The notes below the pieces were generated by a model. The model made no database searches. It was not told the origin of the DNA and saw only the letters and a list, made by a program, of their open reading frames with translations. Below are positions 58,335 through 64,000 of a DNA stretch of 64,000 nucleotides, piece after piece. Numbering within the stretch: the first letter of the stretch is position 1; every line of letters begins with the position of its first letter. The DNA is from an uncultured Bacteroidales bacterium (GTDB taxonomy: Bacteria; Bacteroidota; Bacteroidia; Bacteroidales; WCHB1-69). Location: the NCBI GenBank assembly GCA_934699095.1, contig CAKUVI010000010.1:17931-81930 (forward strand), read 5' to 3'. A program made the position numbers and the translations under genes.

Positions 58335-59693
58335 ATGAAACGCTTCTTCGTCTTTCTCATAATCATCGCGGCTCTTTTTGCTGCAAACGCCCAGACATAT
58401 ACTCTGGACAGTTGCATAAACCTCGCACTTCGCAACAATATTGAGCTGAAAAATGCCGGGTTGGACATAGAAGCATCTCAAGAGGTGAAAAAACAGGCGT
58501 TTTCAAAATATTTCCCCAAAATAAATGCCTTTGCCGGAGGTTATTATGCAATAAACCCTCTCATTTCCTATTCTATTGACGATATAGAGAATGCAGAAGC
58601 CCGGCAGATGCTGCACAATCTCTATTTTGAATACGGCCGTCCGTTAGGAATCCCGGATCAATTGTCGCTCTGTGAGAACGGAATCTCCATGGGCGCTACC
58701 GCCATACAGCCACTTTATGCCGGCGGAAGAATTGTGAATGGCAACAAATTGGCCGATCTTGGCATCCGCGCCGCCGAATTGCAACAAGACCTCACTTTTG
58801 ACAAAATCCTGCAAGATGTTGAACGTGACTTCTGGCTTGTTTACTCTCTTCAACAGAAAAAGATAACCCTTGATAAGGCCAAAACCACTTTAGACACACT
58901 CTACAAGGACGTTTCCACAGCAAAGGCAGCCGGTCTTGCCACTCGCAATGATGAACTGAAAGTGATTATCAAGCAAAATGAGATAAAATCAAATCTCTTA
59001 AAGGTGCATAATGGCATTATTCTCGCCAAACAGGCACTCTGCCAGTCAATCGGCATAGAATATGATGAAAACATTGTATTCAATGACACTCTCGATTTGG
59101 AAAAAATCACAAAGTCGCTGGATTATGTTGATTTTGAAAAAGCCACAGCCCACCGCAAAGAGACAATGCTTCTGAATCTGAATGTCGAAGCTGAAAATCT
59201 GAAGAAAAAGATGATTGTGGGGGAAGCGCTGCCACAGGTCATGGTGGGCGTTGCCGCATCATACGGAAACCCTGTCTTTGACAAATATTCCGCCAATGGA
59301 CTCGCTTTTGCCACCCTCAACATTCCAATTACCGACTGGAATGAGACAAGCCATAAAATAAAACAACAGAATCTGATTATCCAAAAGGCAGAGAACACAC
59401 GCACTGATCTCACACAGAAGATGAAACTTGAATTGCAACAGGCATGGAATGATGTTGAAGAGGCAAAATCACAGCTCGATCTTTCAAAACAGATGCTTAT
59501 TGAAACGGAAGAAAACCTCTCCACTTCAATCATCAACTACCAATCAGGGCTCACAACAATTTCTGAAGTGTTGGAAGCCCAAACCCTGAATCTGCAATCA
59601 TCCAATCAGTTAACAGATTCGTTAATAGACCTGAAAATGAAAGTGCGCAGATATAACATTTTGACTAAAAGCAGAAGCCTCATCTATCATTGA
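58335..59693 (+). CDS. TolC-family outer-membrane efflux protein
   Basis: The 452 residues start with a signal peptide (MKRFFVFLIIIAALFAANA), followed by QTYTLDSCINLALRNNIELKNAGLDIEASQEVKKQAFSKYFPKI, the standard opening of TolC repeats. Long coiled-coil helices follow (QQDLTFDKILQDVERDFWLVYSLQQKKITLDKAKTTLDTL), and the second half repeats the pattern (ETMLLNLNVEAENLKKKMIVGEALPQVMVGVAASYG, LQQAWNDVEEAKSQLDLSKQML). It should form a trimeric channel-tunnel for export. It follows the FtsX-like permease at 12 bases. No membrane-fusion protein gene is adjacent, so the transport partner is uncertain. Confidence 0.9.
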   Translation: MKRFFVFLIIIAALFAANAQTYTLDSCINLALRNNIELKNAGLDIEASQEVKKQAFSKYFPKINAFAGGYYAINPLISYSIDDIENAEARQMLHNLYFEYGRPLGIPDQLSLCENGISMGATAIQPLYAGGRIVNGNKLADLGIRAAELQQDLTFDKILQDVERDFWLVYSLQQKKITLDKAKTTLDTLYKDVSTAKAAGLATRNDELKVIIKQNEIKSNLLKVHNGIILAKQALCQSIGIEYDENIVFNDTLDLEKITKSLDYVDFEKATAHRKETMLLNLNVEAENLKKKMIVGEALPQVMVGVAASYGNPVFDKYSANGLAFATLNIPITDWNETSHKIKQQNLIIQKAENTRTDLTQKMKLELQQAWNDVEEAKSQLDLSKQMLIETEENLSTSIINYQSGLTTISEVLEAQTLNLQSSNQLTDSLIDLKMKVRRYNILTKSRSLIYH

Positions 59694-59699
59694 TTTTTG

Positions 59700-59707
59700 T
59701 ATCTTCG
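59700..59707 (+). promoter_or_regulatory. -7-like box for the metal permease
   Basis: TATCTTCG (one mismatch to TAnnTTTG) directly after the TolC-like stop codon and 19 bases before the ATG at 59727; a TTTTTG run precedes it. Confidence 0.35.
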
Positions 59708-59726
59708 CAACCCAAAAATCAAGGCA

Positions 59727-60974
59727 ATGAAAGAGTTCTTGTTGTCATTATTAACTGTAGTGAATGCCATGTCGCCATACCTGTTGTTCGGGTTCTTGGT
59801 AGCGGGTATCCTTCATGTTTTCATACCCAAGAAATTTTACAGAAAATACTTGACTAACAACGATTTCCGTTCTGTCTTATGCGCATCGTTGTTAGGAATA
59901 CCCTTGCCGTTATGTTCTTGTGGTGTTATTCCCACGGCCGTCGGACTGCGTAACGAGAAAGCCTCCAAGGGTGCGGTTGCTGCCTTCCTTATTGCCACTC
60001 CACAAACCGGTATCGACTCCATCTTGGCCACTTTCTCGCTCATGGGTATAGGTTTTGCAATTGTAAGGCCTGCTGCTGCTTTGATAACAGGCTTGTGCGG
60101 CGGCATCCTCGTCAACAGACTCATGAGAAACGACTCTTCTGAACAAAACAACAGTGAAGAACCTACACAAACTTTCACATCTTCTGAAAATAAGATAATT
60201 CAAGTTTTCAAATATGCCTATATCAACATGATACAGGATATTGGACCAAGACTTTTGTTAGGATTGCTGTTGGCTGCGGTTATCCAAGTGGCGGTGCCAG
60301 ATGAGTTTTTCCTACGTTTTGGGAGCCAGCCTTTATTGCAAATGCTTGTAATGCTTATTGTTGCAGTTCCAATGTACGTCTGTTCAACAGGAAGTATCCC
60401 GATAGCTGCGGCACTCTTGGCAAAAGGTTTGACACCCGGCGCAGCCTTTGTTCTCCTCATGGCCGGGCCGGCTGTGAATTTCGGGTCTATTTTGGTGATA
60501 AACAAAACAATGGGTAAAAAATTTACCGCCATTTACCTTGCCACAATAATCATTGGAGCAATCTTCTTTGGATTCGTTCTCAACAACACCGACTCTCTGC
60601 TCCATTTCACAAATGCATCGGCTCAAAACTGCTGCCATACCACTCAAGAAGTCAATAGTTTTCCCGTTTTCAAAACAATATGCAGCGTTCTATTATTGAT
60701 TTTTATGTTAAATGCTTTTATAATGAAACTGTTTGAACGTTTTCGTAAGAACACCTTAAATCCAGAGACAAAAGTATATCTTGTTGAGGGAATGCACTGT
60801 AACCACTGCAAGGCATCAGTAGAAAATGCTGTCAGAAATGTAAAAGGAGTTACTTCAGCCGAGGTAAACCTTGAGCAAAAGACAGTCACGGTGGAAGGCA
60901 CTGCCTCCTCAGAGAAGATTGAAAAGGCAGTCACATCCTGTGGCTTTGAATTTCGCGGAGAAAAACAGGCTTAA
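59727..60974 (+). CDS. COG0701-type permease with C-terminal HMA domain (metal efflux)
   Basis: The start is taken at ATG 59727 (MKEFLLSLLTVVNAMSPYLL, 415 residues), after the promoter-like box. The membrane part has about eight helices with two inverted copies of a Cys-Pro-rich motif: LPLCSCGVIPTAVGLRNEKASKGA (about 64-87) and VPMYVCSTGSIPIAAALLAKGLTPGAA. This is typical of the SO_0444-type permeases proposed to export Cu or Zn. The last 70 residues are a heavy-metal-associated domain with EGMHCNHCKASVENAVRNVKGV (CxxC) as in copper chaperones. The fusion supports soft-metal export. It ends 3 bases before the convergent upp gene. Confidence 0.88.
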   Translation: MKEFLLSLLTVVNAMSPYLLFGFLVAGILHVFIPKKFYRKYLTNNDFRSVLCASLLGIPLPLCSCGVIPTAVGLRNEKASKGAVAAFLIATPQTGIDSILATFSLMGIGFAIVRPAAALITGLCGGILVNRLMRNDSSEQNNSEEPTQTFTSSENKIIQVFKYAYINMIQDIGPRLLLGLLLAAVIQVAVPDEFFLRFGSQPLLQMLVMLIVAVPMYVCSTGSIPIAAALLAKGLTPGAAFVLLMAGPAVNFGSILVINKTMGKKFTAIYLATIIIGAIFFGFVLNNTDSLLHFTNASAQNCCHTTQEVNSFPVFKTICSVLLLIFMLNAFIMKLFERFRKNTLNPETKVYLVEGMHCNHCKASVENAVRNVKGVTSAEVNLEQKTVTVEGTASSEKIEKAVTSCGFEFRGEKQA

Positions 60975-60977
60975 CCT

Positions 60978-61634
60978 CTATTCCTTGATGCCGTAGGCCA
61001 AATCACCTGCATCGCCAAGACCGGGCACTATATATGAGTGCGCTGTCAACTCCTCGTCAATGGCACCAATCCAAAAGGTGCAGTTATCAGAGTTCAGCTT
61101 GCTCATAACATAGTCTAACCCTTGTTTGCTTGCGATGATACTCACAATGTGAGTATGCATCGGGTCGCCCTTCGTCAAAAGTTCGTCGTATGCCAATGTC
61201 AACGACTGGCCGGTTGCGAGCATCGGGTCGCAAAGAATCAGTGTCTTGTCGTCCAAATCAGGAGATGACAAGTAGTCGATCTGTATCTCAAACGTTCCAT
61301 CTTTATAATATTTTCTGAAAGCCGAGATGAAAGCATTGTCGGCATGGTCGAAGAAGTTCAGAAAGCCCTGATGCAGAGGCAGGCCGGCGCGAAGAATTGT
61401 GGCTAAGACCGGCTTTTCCTGGAGGCGTGGGATGTTAGCTATGCCCAATGGCGTAACCACCTCCTGCTCGGAATATTTCATCACCTTGCTTATTTCGTAT
61501 GCAAAAATCTCTCCTATACGCTCCAAATTTCTCCTGAAGCGCATACTGTCGGTTTGCACCTCGACATTTCTGACTTCAGCAATAAATTCGTTGAACAATG
61601 AGTTTTTGTTGCCAAGAATGTGAAGATTATTCAT
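60978..61634 (-). CDS. upp: Uracil phosphoribosyltransferase
   Basis: The 218-residue enzyme has EVVTPLGIANIPRLQEKPVLATILRAGLPLHQGFLNFF in the N-terminal half and the PRPP-binding loop LILCDPMLATGQSLTLAYDEL (about 129-149). The uracil-binding C-terminus WIGAIDEELTAHSYIVPGLGDAGDLAYGI completes the pattern. It salvages uracil to UMP using PRPP. The length is slightly above the 208-210 of most members because of a longer N-terminus. It lies 28 bases after purB on the reverse strand, so the two nucleotide genes may be co-transcribed, and it converges on the metal permease gene with only 3 bases between stops. Confidence 0.95.
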   Translation of the reverse strand: MNNLHILGNKNSLFNEFIAEVRNVEVQTDSMRFRRNLERIGEIFAYEISKVMKYSEQEVVTPLGIANIPRLQEKPVLATILRAGLPLHQGFLNFFDHADNAFISAFRKYYKDGTFEIQIDYLSSPDLDDKTLILCDPMLATGQSLTLAYDELLTKGDPMHTHIVSIIASKQGLDYVMSKLNSDNCTFWIGAIDEELTAHSYIVPGLGDAGDLAYGIKE

Positions 61635-61662
61635 AACAAAAAGATTTTAATGGTTAATATCA

Positions 61663-62958
61663 CTAATTGTTGAATACACGATCGAAGATAGTCGGAACTT
61701 GCTTGAGGTAATATTCCAAGGTGAAGCACTGGTCAAGTTCCTCTTGGGAGAAATTCTGCTTGATAGTGTCGTTTTGTTGGAGCAATTCTTTGTAATCCAA
61801 AGCCTCAAACCAAGCTTTCATTGCGATAGGTTGCACAAGGTCGTAGGCTTGCTCACGTGAGAAGCCTTTATTGATAAGTGCTGTCATGACACGCTGTGCA
61901 AATATGACTTTGTGTGTCAGATAGATGTTTTTGAGCATATTTTCCGGGAAGACCACAAGATTTTCGAGGATATTGCCGAAACGGTTAAGCATATAATCGA
62001 GCAGTATTGTGGCATCAGGTAACATTATGCGTTCGGCTGATGAGTGCGATATATCGCGTTCATGCCAAAGTGGTATATCTTCGTAAGAGCTGATCATATA
62101 GCCGCGGAGGATTCTTGCGCATCCGCACATGTTTTCGCTGCCAATAGGATTTCTTTTATGAGGCATTGCTGACGAGCCTTTCTGTCCTTTGCCAAAAGCC
62201 TCTTCAGCCTCTCTCAGTTCAGTGCGCTGCCAATGCCGCACCTCCACCGCCATTTGCTCCATTGTAGAGGCTATCAACGCCAAAGTTGCCATGTAATGCG
62301 CATGACGGTCACGCTGCAACACCTGCGTTGATATGCGCGCAGAATTGATGCCAAGTTGCTTGCAGACATAATCTTGTACGAATGGCGGTGTATTTGCAAA
62401 ATTACCCACCGCACCACTGATCTTTCCGCATTCCACATCTGCAGCGGCCATCTCGAAACGCTCAATATTTCTCCGCATCTCCTCATACCATAATGCCCAT
62501 TTCAATCCCAACGAGGTGATATCAGCATGAACACCATGTGTGCGACCTATGCACGGAGTTTCTTTGAATTCGTATGCACGCTTTTTGAGAATTTCGATAA
62601 AACGCTGCAAATCCTTGCGGATGATATTGTTAGCCTGCTTTAGCAGATACCCGTTGGCCGTGTCAACAACGTCTGTGGATGTTAATCCATAATGAACCCA
62701 TTTTTTCTCATCACCCAAAGATTCGCTCACAGTTCGGGTGAATGCTACAATATCATGACGGGTTTCTTTCTCAATTTCATAAATCCTTTGAACATCAAAG
62801 CTTGCTTTTTCACGCAACTTTTCTACATCCTCAGGAGGAATTACACCAAGCTCGCTCCAAGCTGCAGCAGCTTCTATCTCTACTTTCAAATAAGCACCGA
62901 ATTTATTTTCCTCTGTCCAGACGGCACTCATCTCCGGACGTGAATATCGTGGTATCAT
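61663..62958 (-). CDS. purB: Adenylosuccinate lyase
   Basis: The 431-residue enzyme carries the fumarase/aspartase-superfamily signature GSSAMPHKRNPIGSENMCG (about 263-281), the active-site His region IGRTHGVHADITSLGLKWALW and VHYGLTSTDVVDTANGYLL. It is of the B. subtilis PurB type (short form). It cleaves SAICAR to AICAR and adenylosuccinate to AMP, both releasing fumarate. The start MIPRYSRPEMSAVWTEENKFG is the family's usual N-terminus. It has an upstream TATTTTTG box on the reverse strand and is followed by upp. Confidence 0.96.
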   Translation of the reverse strand: MIPRYSRPEMSAVWTEENKFGAYLKVEIEAAAAWSELGVIPPEDVEKLREKASFDVQRIYEIEKETRHDIVAFTRTVSESLGDEKKWVHYGLTSTDVVDTANGYLLKQANNIIRKDLQRFIEILKKRAYEFKETPCIGRTHGVHADITSLGLKWALWYEEMRRNIERFEMAAADVECGKISGAVGNFANTPPFVQDYVCKQLGINSARISTQVLQRDRHAHYMATLALIASTMEQMAVEVRHWQRTELREAEEAFGKGQKGSSAMPHKRNPIGSENMCGCARILRGYMISSYEDIPLWHERDISHSSAERIMLPDATILLDYMLNRFGNILENLVVFPENMLKNIYLTHKVIFAQRVMTALINKGFSREQAYDLVQPIAMKAWFEALDYKELLQQNDTIKQNFSQEELDQCFTLEYYLKQVPTIFDRVFNN

Positions 62959-62975
62959 CTGTATTTATTTTTCTG

Positions 62976-62983
62976 CAAAAATA
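62976..62983 (-). promoter_or_regulatory. -7 promoter box for purB
   Basis: On the reverse strand TATTTTTG matches TAnnTTTG and lies 17 bases before the purB ATG. No good -33 element was found. The 120-base gap up to the next gene shows nothing else. Confidence 0.5.
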
Positions 62984-63080
62984 AACAATTTTATTGCCGC
63001 CCGAAGAAAAAAAACAATAATGCCTGCCCTGAATGTCAAAAATACATTTGTTTGATTCCTGACTTGGTGTTATTTCAGAA

Positions 63081-63542
63081 TTAATTATCCGACTTTCTTG
63101 TCAAATAAATATCGTAAGTGACTGGATATCCTGATTGTTCTGTGGTAAAGAAGTCATAAATGCATAGTTTCAGTCCATCATCATATAACACGTAGTTGAA
63201 GATTTCCTCAGTACTTACAGTATCATTTTGGTAGTTTCTTGATGTTATAACCAAAAAATTTCTGGACATTTGGACATCTCCTGTAAAATTAGCAGTATTG
63301 TCTGCTCTATCACAAAATACTATAGTATTATCAGTAATTGTTGTACTATAACGATATACAATTTCGCCGTTATCAGTTTTGATAATATCGTTTGCAGAAT
63401 ACCATTCCCCAACAATTGATTTATTTTGATACAAGGATCCGTCTATTTCGGGTTCTACAACAATAGGCTGACGCTCGCAAGACAACATTATTGCGGAAAC
63501 GATCGCTAAAACAAAAAATGAAAATAAGTGTTTATATTGCAT
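63081..63542 (-). CDS. Small hypothetical lipoprotein
   Basis: The 153 residues start with a lipoprotein signal (YKHLFSFFVLAIVSAIMLSC, lipobox LSC, Cys22). The mature part is beta-rich: SIVGEWYSANDIIKTDNGEI, TITDNTIVFCDRA, QMSRNFLVITSRNY, EEIFNYVLYDDGLKLCIYDFF and YPVTYDIYLTRK. The GEW at the start of the domain and the run of strands recall lipocalin-like lipoproteins of Bacteroidales. No enzyme signature is seen. It follows a similar small lipoprotein gene after 14 bases on the reverse strand, so they form a pair. Confidence 0.7.
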   Translation of the reverse strand: MQYKHLFSFFVLAIVSAIMLSCERQPIVVEPEIDGSLYQNKSIVGEWYSANDIIKTDNGEIVYRYSTTITDNTIVFCDRADNTANFTGDVQMSRNFLVITSRNYQNDTVSTEEIFNYVLYDDGLKLCIYDFFTTEQSGYPVTYDIYLTRKSDN

Positions 63543-63556
63543 ATGACTACTCTTTA

Positions 63557-64000
63557 CTATTCGTTTATTTTTTTGTATCTGACATATGATTCTTTGTGCA
63601 AATATGATAGTGAAGGAGCGGGAGATTTGCTGTAGAATAGCAACTCTTCATCGTTATTATAGAACCAGTAGTTCAAACGAAGTACACATATAGAAGAGTA
63701 ATTAGTTCCAAACTGATAAGCTTCGAAAGCAATTAAGAAATTATTAGTGAAATCATACTCGAATTTTTCGTCGTTATAACTGAAAATGGCTAAACTGTCT
63801 TTTGTAAAGATGAGAGTGTCAATTGGTCCGGTGTAATTGGTGTCGCAATAACATTCACCATCAGATAGAGATGAGCTTCCGCAGCGCACCCACATGCCGA
63901 TAAACTTGTTCTGTTTGTCTCTGATCTGTTTTCCGTCATTTTCGAGGTAAATTGTTTCACGATGACATGCACTCGCCAATGTCATTATTGCCAATACGGC
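63557..64000 (-). CDS. Small hypothetical lipoprotein, 5' end outside the window
   Basis: The frame is open to the window edge; in-frame residues AVLAIMTLASAC at the edge are the end of a lipoprotein signal with lipobox LASAC, so the true Met lies beyond position 64000. The mature part resembles its neighbour in layout, with GMWVRCGSSSL at the domain start, PIDTLIFTKDSLAIFSYN, NFLIAFEAYQFG, ICVLRLNYWFYNNDEELLFYS and a final SYVRYKKI. It looks like a lipocalin-like beta-barrel with no catalytic motif. It lies 14 bases upstream of the other lipoprotein gene and is likely co-transcribed with it. Function unknown. Confidence 0.65.
   Translation of the reverse strand, partial: AVLAIMTLASACHRETIYLENDGKQIRDKQNKFIGMWVRCGSSSLSDGECYCDTNYTGPIDTLIFTKDSLAIFSYNDEKFEYDFTNNFLIAFEAYQFGTNYSSICVLRLNYWFYNNDEELLFYSKSPAPSLSYLHKESYVRYKKINE

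Overview
The window comes from a member of the Bacteroidota, most likely Bacteroidales. The evidence is repeated -7 promoter boxes of the TAnnTTTG type (TATTTTTG, TATCTTTG, TACCTTTG), few Shine-Dalgarno sequences, many lipoproteins, a TonB-dependent receptor next to a PorV/PorQ-like barrel, and large proteins with type IX secretion (T9SS) or gliding-type C-terminal domains. No rRNA, tRNA, CRISPR array or prophage was seen. I cannot name a genus.

Region 1 (about 1-17.6 kb) is accessory DNA that looks like a defence island. It holds a partial surface-protein gene, a TetR-like regulator, a WYL regulator decapitated at an internally deleted IS30-family element, and two adjacent DNA-methyltransferase cassettes. 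Cassette A (2395-6844) is a tightly coupled four-gene operon: a C5-cytosine methyltransferase, a 714-residue protein with two GHKL ATPase modules (MORC/MutL-like at the N-terminus, histidine-kinase-like at the C-terminus), a receiver-domain protein, and a small caspase/CHAT-like protease. No restriction endonuclease is present in it. I read it as a possible phosphorelay-to-protease immune system marked by DNA methylation, and I do not recall a named system with this composition. Cassette B (6967-9274) is a conventional type II system with an HpaII-family endonuclease. Each cassette is preceded by a 25-29 codon relic of another cytosine methyltransferase that stops just after motif I. Downstream, GC-rich genes (TSCPD protein, membrane protein, YqaE/Pmp3 peptide, Nudix hydrolase, PheC-like lipoprotein, A1S_2505-like protein, Vsr endonuclease, GNAT acetyltransferase) alternate with AT-richer defence or stress genes (Fic, DUF1016 nuclease, AAA ATPase).

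Region 2 (17.7-27.5 kb) holds a lipoprotein, a cation diffusion facilitator, trmO, miaB, trxA and a POT peptide transporter. A strong bidirectional terminator follows, then a reverse-strand three-gene cassette: a cytidylyltransferase-aminotransferase fusion, an opine-type dehydrogenase and a LicD-like transferase. This cassette probably makes a nucleotide-activated small molecule and attaches it to a surface glycan. Its first gene sits behind a long structured leader.

Region 3 (27.7-42 kb, reverse strand) holds a HIT protein, greA, a TonB receptor / giant secreted protein / PorV-like barrel cluster, an LptF/LptG-type permease and an S9 peptidase.

Region 4 (42-64 kb) is mostly housekeeping: a DUF1015 protein, a glycosyltransferase-like protein, an 1829-residue modular T9SS adhesin, a kinase-RapZ fusion, rlmN converging on polA, a BASS transporter, pta, an FtsX-like permease with a TolC-like protein, a metal permease with an HMA domain, upp, purB and two small lipoproteins, the last cut by the window edge.
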